NCBI GenBank assembly: GCA_963790245.1
Contig: CAWBNP010000002.1
Location: 248,001 to 312,000 of the forward strand
Source of the DNA: JACCVG01 sp963790245
Lineage (GTDB): Bacteria; Actinomycetota; Thermoleophilia; Solirubrobacterales; Thermoleophilaceae
Length of the DNA: 64,000 nt
Direction of reading: 5' to 3'
Shown: piece after piece, positions 8,720 through 16,435 of the stretch
Position numbering within the stretch: position 1 is the stretch's first letter
Layout: each line of letters begins with the position of its first letter
Program-made: the position numbers and the translations under genes
The notes under the pieces: generated by a model
Databases searched by the model: none
What the model was told of the DNA's origin: nothing
Seen by the model: only the letters and a program-made list of their open reading frames with translations

Positions 8720-9658
8720 TCAGAGAACCGGTGTTCGCCGCCGGAGGCTGTGTGTGATGAGGGAGACACAGCCAACCGTGTCGGCGGCGACTTCCGCCAC
8801 CAGCACGGCCGGCCCCCGACGCCGCCACCGTCCGGCGCGTCCTAGCGCGATGAGCGCGTAGGGCAGCGCGGCTGCCAGCGGCAGGCGAGACGCGGTGAGC
8901 CGAGTCGCCAGGGCGGCCGTCAGGGCGAGGTCGAAGGCGGCCGATCGACGTGTGAGAAAGAAGCGGGCGAACAACAGCTTCCCGCGCAGCTCCGGGACCA
9001 GCTCCACGAGGCCGGCGAACTGGCCTGCGCGCGCTTGCTCGGCGATCATCGACCGCGCGTTCCCGGGCAGCACCGCGTGCTCGACGAGCGCTTCGGCGCA
9101 GAACGCCGTTCGCGCGCCGGCACGTCGTAGGCGCCAACCGAGCCACGTGTCCTCGCCAAACGGACGATCGTCGGTGGCCTTGAACCAAGCTGCGAAGCCC
9201 CCGACCTCCTCGAACATCGGGCGCCGGACGAACAGGTTGGCCGTCTCGTAGAGGCCCGTCTCGCTTTCGACCCAGATCGAGCGATCGAAGGGCCCGAGCG
9301 GAGCTCCGCGCACTGGCCGAACCCGGCCCTGGACGAGGTCCGCGGTGTTGCAGGCGGCGACGCCTGCGGCCAACCAGCCGGGCTGCGGGATGCAATCGCC
9401 GTCGGTGAACGCGAGCAAGTCCCCGGCTGCCTCGGCGACACCGCGGTTCCGCGCCTCGGCTGGTCCCCGATTGGTCTGGCGGATCACGCGGACAGGCGAA
9501 GCGAAGCCCGCCGCGAGCTCGGCCGTTCCGTCGTCGGAGCCGTTGTCGACCACGATCACCTCGAAGTCACCATCGAGGCGCTGACCGACGGTGGCTTCGA
9601 GCGCGGCGGCGATCGACCCACCGCAGTTGCGCGTCGGGATGATGACGCTGACCAGCAC
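8720..9658 (-). CDS. Family 2 glycosyltransferase
   Basis: A 312-residue GT2 protein. The GT-A domain shows VSVIIPTRNCGGS, VIVVDNGSDDGTAEL, RGPAEARNRGVAEA and the DxD-like FTDGDCIPQPGWL, then GEDTWLGWRLRRAG. The C-terminal third is hydrophobic and may associate with the membrane. I start it at the GTG at 9658, just before the first strand, because the upstream extension reads as antisense of the neighbouring gene and because TACTCT lies 6 nt upstream. It is divergent from the next GT2 gene and differs from the four-member GT2 family in this window (it has no ARGS-R-RTL C-terminal motif). Donor and acceptor unknown. Confidence 0.85.
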   Translation of the reverse strand: MLVSVIIPTRNCGGSIAAALEATVGQRLDGDFEVIVVDNGSDDGTAELAAGFASPVRVIRQTNRGPAEARNRGVAEAAGDLLAFTDGDCIPQPGWLAAGVAACNTADLVQGRVRPVRGAPLGPFDRSIWVESETGLYETANLFVRRPMFEEVGGFAAWFKATDDRPFGEDTWLGWRLRRAGARTAFCAEALVEHAVLPGNARSMIAEQARAGQFAGLVELVPELRGKLLFARFFLTRRSAAFDLALTAALATRLTASRLPLAAALPYALIALGRAGRWRRRGPAVLVAEVAADTVGCVSLITHSLRRRTPVL

Positions 9659-9664
9659 GCGCGG

Positions 9665-9670
9665 AGAGTA
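9665..9670 (-). promoter_or_regulatory. -10 element (TACTCT) for the leftward GT2 gene
   Basis: TACTCT is 6 nt upstream of the GTG at 9658, predicting a leaderless or near-leaderless mRNA. Confidence 0.45.
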
Positions 9671-9685
9671 CCCACGGTTGGCTGT

Positions 9686-9691
9686 TAGCTT
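9686..9691 (+). promoter_or_regulatory. -10 element (TAGCTT) for the rightward GT2 gene
   Basis: TAGCTT is exactly 7 nt before the ATG at 9699. This -10 and that of the divergent GT2 gene share a 40-bp intergenic gap. Confidence 0.5.
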
Positions 9692-9698
9692 GCGGCGG

Positions 9699-10679
9699 AT
9701 GGATGACGTCGAGCCCGAGATCGCGGTCGTCGTCGCGACGTTTCGGCGAGCCGATCGGTTGCGTGCGCTCCTAAACGGGCTCGCCGACCAGGCCCGGGAC
9801 CTCAGTCGCGTCGAGGTGATCGTCGTCCACGAGCCGTCGCCGGACACCGCCACGGCGCGCGTGCTGGCCGACCATCCGCTGGCCGCGACCGGAACGCTGG
9901 AGGCGCGCCCCGGTAGCCGCGGCACGAGTGCCGCCCGGATGCGAAACGTCGGTTGGCGGGCTGCGCAGGCGCCGCTCGTCGCCTTCACCGACGACGACTG
10001 CCGCCCGGCACCCGACTGGCTCGACCAGTTGCTCAGCGCGGCGCGCCAGGCCCCGGGCGCGATTGTCCAGGGACGGACTGTCCCTGACCCCGCCGATCAC
10101 GCCGTGTTGGAGCAGACGCCCTGGAACCGTACGCTGAGGGTCGACCCCCCGACCCCAGAGGCGCAGACCTGCAACATCGCCTACCCGCGCGAGCTACTCG
10201 CGCGGCTGGACGGGTTCGACGAGGACCACTTCCCGGCCGCGGGCGAGGACACTGATCTGTGTGCGCGCGCTGTTGAGCTCGGGGCGTTGCGCCGAGCGGC
10301 GCCGCAGGCGGTCGTCTATCACGCGATCGAGCCGATCGGCTTTATCGGCGCGCTGCGGGTGACCCAGCGGTGGGACGCGATGGCATACGTCCACAAGCGC
10401 CATCCGACCCTCCGCTCCGGGGCGACCCTGGGGATCTTCTGGAAGCCGCGCCATCCACTCGTCCTGCTGGCCTCGATCGGTGCCCTGGCAGCCCCCGGAC
10501 ATCGGCTCGCAACTCTTCTCTGCCTGCCCTATCTCTGGCGCGTGCGCCCGTCGCGACGGGCGCTCCTGAAGGAGCCCGGCCAGACGGTCGCGACACTGCT
10601 CGGCCGCTGGGTGATCGATCTCGCGGAGGTCGCGGCGCTCGCGCGTGGCAGCCTCCGCTCGCGGACGCTTTTCCTCTAG
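9699..10679 (+). CDS. Family 2 glycosyltransferase, paralogue A of a four-member set
   Basis: A 326-residue GT2 enzyme. The GT-A core has AVVVATFRRADRL, VEVIVVHEPSPDTA, ARMRNVGWRAA and the metal-binding FTDDDCRPAPDWL. A second conserved part follows, with CNIAYPRELLARLDGFDE, GEDTDLCARA and VVYHAIEPI. The C-terminal hydrophobic region ends in ALARGSLRSRTLFL. The same architecture and ending occur in the genes at 12460, 13446 and 35175, so these are paralogues. ATG 9699 fits the -10/7-nt rule. The following thrC gene has its own promoter and riboswitch. Substrate unknown; a role in the surrounding polysaccharide locus is inferred. Confidence 0.88.
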   Translation: MDDVEPEIAVVVATFRRADRLRALLNGLADQARDLSRVEVIVVHEPSPDTATARVLADHPLAATGTLEARPGSRGTSAARMRNVGWRAAQAPLVAFTDDDCRPAPDWLDQLLSAARQAPGAIVQGRTVPDPADHAVLEQTPWNRTLRVDPPTPEAQTCNIAYPRELLARLDGFDEDHFPAAGEDTDLCARAVELGALRRAAPQAVVYHAIEPIGFIGALRVTQRWDAMAYVHKRHPTLRSGATLGIFWKPRHPLVLLASIGALAAPGHRLATLLCLPYLWRVRPSRRALLKEPGQTVATLLGRWVIDLAEVAALARGSLRSRTLFL

Positions 10680-10708
10680 TGCGGGCAGAGCCTCGGGACC
10701 CGGGCGGT

Positions 10709-10737
10709 TTTATCCCGTGCGCCGCGGCCGCTATGCT
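10709..10737 (+). promoter_or_regulatory. Promoter of the thrC leader
   Basis: A TTTATC -35-like hexamer (10709-10714), a 17-bp spacer and TATGCT (10732-10737) precede the riboswitch; transcription would begin near 10744, about 12 nt before aptamer helix P1. Confidence 0.45.
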
Positions 10738-10755
10738 GGGCGGCACATAGCCGTA

Positions 10756-10873
10756 CGCATCCAGAGGGGTGGAGGGACATGGCCCTGCGAAGCCCCGGCA
10801 ACCATTCAGCCGGCTCTGGCCGGTGGAAACGGTGCCAATTCCATCAGGCTCCAGTCAAGGCCTGGGAGATGTG
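10756..10873 (+). ncRNA. SAM-I (S-box) riboswitch aptamer
   Basis: The S-box core is present in order: AGAGGGGTGGAGGGAC (P2/kink-turn), GGCCCTGCGAAGCC, CCGGCAACC, and GGTGCCAATTCC after the P3 arm. Helix P1 pairs CGCATC (10756-10761) with GATGTG (10868-10873). A P4 arm is visible before the P1 3' strand. S-box RNAs bind S-adenosylmethionine and usually switch off methionine or sulfur-assimilation genes when SAM is high. The downstream gene is annotated by homology as threonine synthase, which is an informative mismatch. Recognised from conserved core sequence, not by a covariance-model search. Confidence 0.9.
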
Positions 10874-10916
10874 ACGAAGCGCCTCACGGCCTCCGTCACG
10901 AAACAGACGGAGGTTT
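10871..10916 (+). terminator. Riboswitch expression platform: antiterminator/terminator pair
   Basis: CCTCCGTC (10890-10897) and GACGGAGG (10906-10913) form an 8-bp hairpin followed by TTT, a short-tract terminator. GTGACG (10871-10876), whose first three bases belong to the P1 3' strand, can instead pair with CGTCAC (10894-10899), which overlaps the terminator 5' arm. The alternatives are mutually exclusive, so SAM binding (stable P1) should favour termination. The GGAGG in the 3' arm is more than 20 nt from the ATG and is not the ribosome-binding site. Confidence 0.65.
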
Positions 10917-10935
10917 CGACCCGGATGAGGTGCAT

Positions 10936-12168
10936 ATGTCGGTAGAGGACCTGAAGTGCAAGGAGTGCGGTCAGCGGTACCCGCTCGAGGCGCGGTTTGT
11001 CTGCGATAACTGCTTCGGTCCGCTCGAGGTGACTTACGACTTCAGCGGGCTTGATGCCGACGAGACGCGCCGTCGCATCCAGGCGGGCCCCCAGACGCTG
11101 TGGCGCTACGCCGACTTTTTGCCGTTTGACGGGCCCCAGCAGACCGCCCTGGCCGCCGGCGTCACGCCGCTGGTGCGAGCCGACCGGCTAGCCGAGCGCC
11201 TCGGGCTGGGCGAGCTATGGATCAAGAATGATGCCGCCAATCCGACCCACTCCTTCAAGGATCGGGTCGTGACCGTCGCCCTCGCGAAGGCCCGCGAGCT
11301 CGGGTTCGAGGTCGTCGCATGCGCCTCGACCGGCAACCTGGCCAACTCGGTGGCCGCGCACGCCGCAGCCGCGGGAATGCGCTCCTACGTGTTCATTCCA
11401 TCCGACCTGGAAGAGCAGAAGGTGCTCGCGACCGGCGTGTACGGAACCAATCTGGTCGCCGTCCGCGGTAACTACGACGACGTCAATCGGCTCTGCACGG
11501 AGATCTCGGGCGAGCGCGACTGGGCGTTCGTGAACGTCAATGTTCGCCCCTACTACGCGGAGGGGTCCAAGACGATCGCCTACGAGGTCGCCGAGCAACT
11601 CGGATTCGAGCTTCCCGACCGCGTCGTCGCGCCGATCGCCTCCGGCTCCTTGTTCGCGAAGATCGCGCTCGGGTTCGAGGAGTGGCTCTCAGTCGGCTTG
11701 ATCGACGGCGCGCTGCCCGTCTTCAACGGTGCTCAGGCCGAGGGCTGCTCACCGGTCGCGCGGGCGTTTGAGGCCGGGTGGGACGTCTGCAAGCCGGTCA
11801 AGCCGGACACGATCGCCAAGTCGCTCGCGATCGGCAACCCGGCCGACGGCCCTTACGCCCTGGAGCTCGCGCGTCGCTCGGGCGGAACGATCGAGTCCGT
11901 CGACGACGACGAAATCCGGGCCGGCATCCGCTTGCTCGCCGAGACGACGGGCATCTTCACCGAGACAGCCGGGGGGGTCACGATCGCGACCCTTGCCAAG
12001 ATCGCCGAGCGAGGCGACATCGACCCTGGCGAGCGGGTGGTCGCGGTGATCACCGGCGAGGGGCTGAAGACGCTCGACGCCGTCCGCGGGAGCTTCGACT
12101 CCTACGAGATCGACGCGTCCTTCGACTCATTCACCGAGCGCGTCGAGTCGGCCGCCCTCGCGGTCTGA
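10936..12168 (+). CDS. thrC: Threonine synthase-like PLP enzyme under SAM riboswitch control
   Basis: A 410-residue fold-type II PLP enzyme. An N-terminal zinc ribbon (cysteines 8, 11, 23 and 26: CKEC and CDNC) precedes the catalytic domain. The PLP lysine lies in NPTHSFKDR (Lys108) and the phosphate-binding loop region is CASTGNLANSVA. Family members convert O-phosphohomoserine to threonine. The start ATG 10936 has GAGGTG upstream. Two facts argue for a sulfur role: the SAM-I riboswitch directly upstream, and the CysO-like sulfur carrier 14 bp downstream. CysM-type PLP enzymes use a protein thiocarboxylate as sulfur donor, so this protein could make homocysteine from O-phosphohomoserine. That role is inference; authentic threonine synthase remains possible. 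Confidence 0.85.
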   Translation: MSVEDLKCKECGQRYPLEARFVCDNCFGPLEVTYDFSGLDADETRRRIQAGPQTLWRYADFLPFDGPQQTALAAGVTPLVRADRLAERLGLGELWIKNDAANPTHSFKDRVVTVALAKARELGFEVVACASTGNLANSVAAHAAAAGMRSYVFIPSDLEEQKVLATGVYGTNLVAVRGNYDDVNRLCTEISGERDWAFVNVNVRPYYAEGSKTIAYEVAEQLGFELPDRVVAPIASGSLFAKIALGFEEWLSVGLIDGALPVFNGAQAEGCSPVARAFEAGWDVCKPVKPDTIAKSLAIGNPADGPYALELARRSGGTIESVDDDEIRAGIRLLAETTGIFTETAGGVTIATLAKIAERGDIDPGERVVAVITGEGLKTLDAVRGSFDSYEIDASFDSFTERVESAALAV

Positions 12169-12182
12169 AACACTGGGCTGCA

Positions 12183-12458
12183 ATGGCGATCACCGTCAAG
12201 ATTCCCACCCAGCTGAGGGCGGTCGCCGGCGGCGAGGCCGAAGCGGCCGTCGAGAACGCGGCGACGGTCGGCGAGGTACTCGACGGTTTGTATGAGCGGT
12301 TCGAAGGTTTACGCGACCGGATCGCCGAGGACGGCGACCTGCGCCGCTTCGTCAACGTCTACGTCGACGGAGAGGACATCCGGTTTCTCGACGGTCTCGA
12401 GACGGCCGTCCAAGACGGTGACGAAGTCACGATCCTTCCCGCCGTCGCCGGGGGCTGA
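12183..12458 (+). CDS. CysO-like (MoaD/ThiS family) sulfur-carrier protein
   Basis: A 91-residue ubiquitin-fold protein ending in the Gly-Gly that family members carry for C-terminal adenylation and thiocarboxylation. Its end (RFVNVYVDGEDIRF, DGDEVTILPAVAGG) matches, from memory, the end of Mycobacterium tuberculosis CysO, which donates sulfur to the PLP enzyme CysM for cysteine synthesis. Here the partner next door is the ThrC-like enzyme instead of CysM, and no Mec+-type protease gene is present. The gap to thrC is 14 bp, so both are behind the SAM riboswitch. The activating E1-like enzyme must be encoded elsewhere. A molybdopterin role is less likely given this context. Confidence 0.88.
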   Translation: MAITVKIPTQLRAVAGGEAEAAVENAATVGEVLDGLYERFEGLRDRIAEDGDLRRFVNVYVDGEDIRFLDGLETAVQDGDEVTILPAVAGG

Positions 12459-12459
12459 C

Positions 12460-13449
12460 CTGGGCGCCGCCGCGGCGCCCCACACGACGGTCGTGATCCC
12501 GACGCGCAACCGGGCGAGCCGTCTGAAGGCGCTGCTCGACGCGCTCGCCCTGCAGACGCTGGCAGCCGATCGCTGGTCGGTGATCGTCGTGCACGAGGCG
12601 CCGACCGCCGACCCTGAGACCGCACGGGTGCTCAGAGAGCATCCGCTGCGTGAGGCGCACCGGTTGGAGGTCCATCCCGGGGTCAACGGACCAGGTCCGG
12701 GCCCGATGCGCAATGTCGGATGGCGCGCGGCGGACCCCGGACTGATCGTCTTCACCGACGATGACTGCCGTCCGCCGCCCGAGTGGCTCGAGCGGATCAC
12801 CGCTCGCGCCTCCGCTGTCGAAGGAGCGGTCGTACAGGGTAGAACCGAGCCCGACCCGACCGAGCGCGACTTGCTCCGGACCCGCCGCTGGGTCGTCACC
12901 CAGAGCATCACCCCGCCGAGCATCGAAGCTCAGACCTGCAACATCGCCTATCCGCGCGACCTGCTGGAGGCGCTCGGCGGCTTCGACGAGTTCCACCTGC
13001 CGGCGCTTGCCGGCGAAGACGCCGACCTCTGCCTGCGCGCGATCGAATCCGGAGCGCGCCATGTCGGCGCACCGGAGGCGCTGACCCACCACGCGGTCGA
13101 GGTGTTCGGCGTACGACGGATGCTCGCGCGGGCGCTCCGTTGGGGCGATCTGGCCTACCTCCATCGCCGCCACCCCGCCTACCGCCGGGCGGCCGTGCTC
13201 GGGATCTTCTGGAAGCAGCGGCACGCGCTGTTCCTGCTCGCCTGCTCGGGGCTGATCGCGGCGCCGGTACGCCGCATGGCCATGCTCCTGGCCCTCCCGT
13301 GGCTGTGGGCCTCGCGACCGCCGGAGGGGGCGGGGCTGCGCGGTTACCTCGCCGCCGGCAAGGTGATCCCGGTCAAGTGGCTGCTCGACGCGGCCGAGGT
13401 CGCCGGACTCGCTCGCGGCAGCGTCCGACATCGGACCCTTTTCCTGTGA
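12460..13449 (+). CDS. Family 2 glycosyltransferase, paralogue B
   Basis: A GT2 protein of about 329 residues with TTVVIPTRNRASRL, VIVVHEAPTADPETA, GPMRNVGWRAAD, FTDDDCRPPPEWL, TCNIAYPRDLLEALGGFDE, GEDADLCLRA and a C-terminal hydrophobic region ending LARGSVRHRTLFL. It closely parallels the genes at 9699, 13446 and 35175. No ATG, GTG or TTG precedes the first strand in frame; the best candidate is a CTG at 12460, one base after the stop of the sulfur-carrier gene. That would place it in the riboswitch-controlled transcript. Substrate unknown. Confidence 0.85.
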   Translation: MGAAAAPHTTVVIPTRNRASRLKALLDALALQTLAADRWSVIVVHEAPTADPETARVLREHPLREAHRLEVHPGVNGPGPGPMRNVGWRAADPGLIVFTDDDCRPPPEWLERITARASAVEGAVVQGRTEPDPTERDLLRTRRWVVTQSITPPSIEAQTCNIAYPRDLLEALGGFDEFHLPALAGEDADLCLRAIESGARHVGAPEALTHHAVEVFGVRRMLARALRWGDLAYLHRRHPAYRRAAVLGIFWKQRHALFLLACSGLIAAPVRRMAMLLALPWLWASRPPEGAGLRGYLAAGKVIPVKWLLDAAEVAGLARGSVRHRTLFL

Positions 13450-14423
13450 GCGGCGGGGGGCGCCCGATCGTGTCGGTCGTCGTCCCGACCCGCGCGCGTC
13501 CGACGCGCCTTCAGTGGCTGCTCAACTCGCTCGCCGACCAATCGATCGCGCCGGAGGTCTGGGAGGTGATCGTCGTGCACGACGGGGACCCGGACACGGC
13601 GCGGGTGTTGGCCGGCCATCCGCTCGCCCGGGCCGGACGGCTCCGGTCGATCCAGCTCGATCGAGGGGCTGGCCCGGCGCCCAAGCGAAACGCCGGCTGG
13701 GTAGCGGCCGGGGCGTCGATGGTCGCGTTCACCGATGACGACTGTCGTCCGACGAGCGACTGGCTCGAGCAGCTGCTGGCCGCCTCGGCAGGCGGGAACG
13801 ACGTCGTCCAGGGGCGGACCGTCCCCGACCCCGATGAGGCGCACGTCGCACGTCTCACGCCGTGGTCCTGGTCTCAAGCGGTCAGTCCCCCATCGTTCGC
13901 GGCCGAGACCTGCAACATCGCCTACCCGCGGGCGCTTTTGGAGCGGCTGGGAGGCTTCGACGAGGCGAACTTCACCGGCGTGGCGGGGGAGGACACCGAT
14001 CTCTGCGTCCGCGCGCTGGCGGCCGGCGCTCGCCAGGTGGCTGCGCCGGCCGCGATCGTGTTCCACGCGGTCGACGACATCGGTCTGGTCGGTCTGCTGA
14101 GGATCGCTTCGCGATGGGGTCCGCTCGCGAGCCTCTACGCGAAGCATCCAGGGCTCCGTCGCGAGCTGACGCTCGGCGTCTTCTGGAAGCCGCGCCATCC
14201 GCTCGTCCTGCTCGCGGCCGCGGGACTGTTGCTAGCAGGACGGGACCGCCGAGCGCTGGTGGCGGCGCTGCCCTACCTACGGTCGGTTCGCCCTTCGAGC
14301 GGCCGCGGCCGCCGGGCATGGATCGCGGGCGCGCTGACTGTTCCCGGGCGCGCAGCCGTCGATCTGGCGGAAGTCGGCGCACTGGCCCGCGGATCGATCC
14401 GGCACCGCACCCTGCTGCTGTGA
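13446..14423 (+). CDS. Family 2 glycosyltransferase, paralogue C
   Basis: A 325-residue GT2 enzyme starting at a GTG that overlaps the previous stop (GTGA). Motifs: VSVVVPTRARPTRL, VIVVHDGDPDTARVL, PKRNAGWVAAG, FTDDDCRPTSDWL, ETCNIAYPRALLERLGGFDE, GEDTDLCVRA, GVFWKPRHPLVLL, and the family ending ALARGSIRHRTLLL. Tandem position and strong similarity to paralogue B indicate duplication in place. Possibly each adds a different residue of one glycan; the sequence does not show which. Confidence 0.88.
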   Translation: MSGGGRPIVSVVVPTRARPTRLQWLLNSLADQSIAPEVWEVIVVHDGDPDTARVLAGHPLARAGRLRSIQLDRGAGPAPKRNAGWVAAGASMVAFTDDDCRPTSDWLEQLLAASAGGNDVVQGRTVPDPDEAHVARLTPWSWSQAVSPPSFAAETCNIAYPRALLERLGGFDEANFTGVAGEDTDLCVRALAAGARQVAAPAAIVFHAVDDIGLVGLLRIASRWGPLASLYAKHPGLRRELTLGVFWKPRHPLVLLAAAGLLLAGRDRRALVAALPYLRSVRPSSGRGRRAWIAGALTVPGRAAVDLAEVGALARGSIRHRTLLL

Positions 14424-15580
14424 GGAACCCCGACGCCCCCGACGCGCAGCGGTCGTTGCGGATAGCGCTGCTCAACCCCTGCTACTGGCCCGAGGTGCGG
14501 CGCGGAAGCGAGCGATTCCTGCGCGACCTGGCGGACGGTCTGCTCCAGCGCGGCCATCGGCCGACCCTGATCACGAGCCATCCAGGGGGAGGGGGGAGGA
14601 CGGTCGAGGACGGGCTCGAGGTCATCCGCGTCCGCCGGCCACCGGACGGCCGTCTTCGGCGGCGCGGCTTCGAGGATCACCTCACGCACGTACCGCTGAG
14701 CTATCTGGCGTTGCTGCGGCGTGAGTACGACCTTGCCCATGCCCTGTTCCACTCCGACGCCGTCGCGGCGATTCGCTGGGGGCGCCGGCGCCGGCGGCCC
14801 GTTGTCTACTCCCACATGGGGGTGCCCGATCGCGCCGACCTGGTCTGGCGCCGCCGACGGCTGAGGCTGGTGGAGGCTGCGACGCGCGGTGCCGACGCGA
14901 CCGTTGCGCTCAGTTCCACGGCCGCCGCCGGCTTCGAGCGGGCGCTCGCGCTGACCCCGCGCATCATTAGCCCCGGTGTCGATCTGGCGACCTTCGTTCC
15001 GGCGGCTGCTCGTTCGGCGCGGCCGATGGTTTTGTGCGCCGCCGATCCGACCACTCCGCGCAAGCGCGTCCAGCTGCTGATCGGGGCGGTCGGCCGCCTG
15101 AATGCCGCTGGTCGTGAAGTGCAGCTCGTTTTGTCGCGTCCGCGCGACCCGCGTGTCGCGAGCGACCTGGCCAGGATTGCCGACTGGATTGAACTGCGTG
15201 ACCTCGACGATCGCCGGGTGCTGGCCGCGGCCTGCGGCGAGGCGTGGGTCGGCGCGCTTCCGTCCCTCGGGGAAGCCTTTGGGCTCGTGCTGGCGGAGGC
15301 GCTCGCCTGCGGAACGCCGGTCGTCGCCGCCGAGGACGGCGGGATGACCGAGATCGTCGATGACCCCGGCCTCGGACGGCTGGTCGCGCTCGGGAGTGCA
15401 CTTGAGGGGGAGGAGCAGGAAACCGCGCTCGCCGAGGGGCTCGTGGACGGGCTGGCTCTTGCCGGCGACCCCAGCACGGCTGAGCGCTGCAGGCGATCGG
15501 CGGAGCGCTTCTCGGTGCAGCGGACGGTGGATGCCTACGAGCAGCTCTACCGGGAGCTGCTCCGCGCCAACGGGGTCTGA
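14420..15580 (+). CDS. Family 4-type (GT-B) glycosyltransferase
   Basis: A 386-residue glycosyltransferase of the group 1 type, starting at a GTG overlapping the previous stop (GTGA). The N-terminal Rossmann domain starts RIALLNPCYWPEVRRGSERF, resembling other group 1 enzymes (GG/GS-E-R). The C-terminal donor domain shows ADPTTPRKRVQLLIGA, GALPSLGEAFGLVLAEALAC (the E-x7-E motif) and GTPVVAAEDGGMTEIV. Retaining transfer from a nucleotide sugar is the family activity. It ends the thrC-cysO-GT-GT-GT run, 38 bp before the hydrolase gene, which has its own -10 element. Confidence 0.88.
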   Translation: MRNPDAPDAQRSLRIALLNPCYWPEVRRGSERFLRDLADGLLQRGHRPTLITSHPGGGGRTVEDGLEVIRVRRPPDGRLRRRGFEDHLTHVPLSYLALLRREYDLAHALFHSDAVAAIRWGRRRRRPVVYSHMGVPDRADLVWRRRRLRLVEAATRGADATVALSSTAAAGFERALALTPRIISPGVDLATFVPAAARSARPMVLCAADPTTPRKRVQLLIGAVGRLNAAGREVQLVLSRPRDPRVASDLARIADWIELRDLDDRRVLAAACGEAWVGALPSLGEAFGLVLAEALACGTPVVAAEDGGMTEIVDDPGLGRLVALGSALEGEEQETALAEGLVDGLALAGDPSTAERCRRSAERFSVQRTVDAYEQLYRELLRANGV

Positions 15581-15605
15581 GCCCCGCGCTGACAGGGCGA
15601 CGCTC

Positions 15606-15611
15606 TACGGT
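15606..15611 (+). promoter_or_regulatory. -10 element (TACGGT) for the hydrolase-murF-ddl unit
   Basis: TACGGT is exactly 7 nt upstream of the GTG at 15619, predicting a leaderless mRNA that starts the four-gene coupled unit. Confidence 0.5.
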
Positions 15612-15618
15612 TGCTCGC

Positions 15619-16435
15619 GTGAACGATGCCCCGACCAGCGGCCCGGAGCGCGCCACGTTCGATGGCCTGCAGGTGCGTTATGAGCGCCGCGGCTCGCTCG
15701 GCGGGCAGAAGGCCGATCTCCCGGTGTTGGTCCTGCACGGGTGGGGTGCGGACCTCGCCGCCGTTGAGCCGATCATCGGCGAGCTGGCGAGCGCGACCGA
15801 GGTCGTGGCACTCGACCTGCCGGGATTCGGCGAAAGCGAACCCCCAGGCGAGCCCTGGGACGCGGACCGGTACGCGGAGTTCGTGGTCGGCTTCCTCGAC
15901 GCGCTCGGGTTGGGCCGCGTCCATCTGGTCGGCCATTCGAACGGAGGGCGGGTCGCGATCTGCATTGCCACCACTCGACCGGAACGGGTCGGGCGGCTAT
16001 TGCTCTGCGATGCGGCCGGACTGCGTCCGCGCCGGCCGCTTCGCTACTACCTCCGCGTGATGATCGCAAAGCTCGGCCGGCTGCTTGGTCTGTTCGGGGC
16101 GCACGGGGGCTCGTCTCCAGGACTCGCTCCGGGGGCGGGTCGGCTCGGCTGACTACCTATCCGCCACGCCGGCGATGCGCGAGACCTTCAAGCTGCTGAT
16201 CGCGTCCGACCTGGAATCCCGGCTGGGCTCGATCAAGGCCACCACGCTCCTGGTCTGGGGCGAGAATGACCATGACACGCCACTCTGGATGGGTGAACGA
16301 TTCGAACGTGGGATCGAGGGCGCCGGCCTCGTCGTGTTCGAGGGCGCCGGTCATTTCGCCTACGCCGATGACCGCGCGCGGTTCGGGGCCGTCGCGCGAC
16401 TGTTTCTCTGCGAGCAGCCACGGTCGGTCGGATGA
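15619..16435 (+). pseudogene. Alpha/beta hydrolase with one frame break
   Basis: The sequence reads as one alpha/beta hydrolase in two frames: 15619 to about 16100, then to 16435. All catalytic landmarks survive: VLVLHGWGADL (oxyanion region), the nucleophile elbow GHSNGGRVA, the acid in LLVWGENDHDTP and the histidine in FEGAGHFAYADD. The span of 817 bp is one base over a multiple of three, so one inserted base (probably in a G run near 16105 or 16131) explains the break. It overlaps the MurF-like start by 4 bp and belongs to the same unit. Substrate unknown; an esterase or peptidase acting on the product of the ligases is conceivable. Confidence 0.75.
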
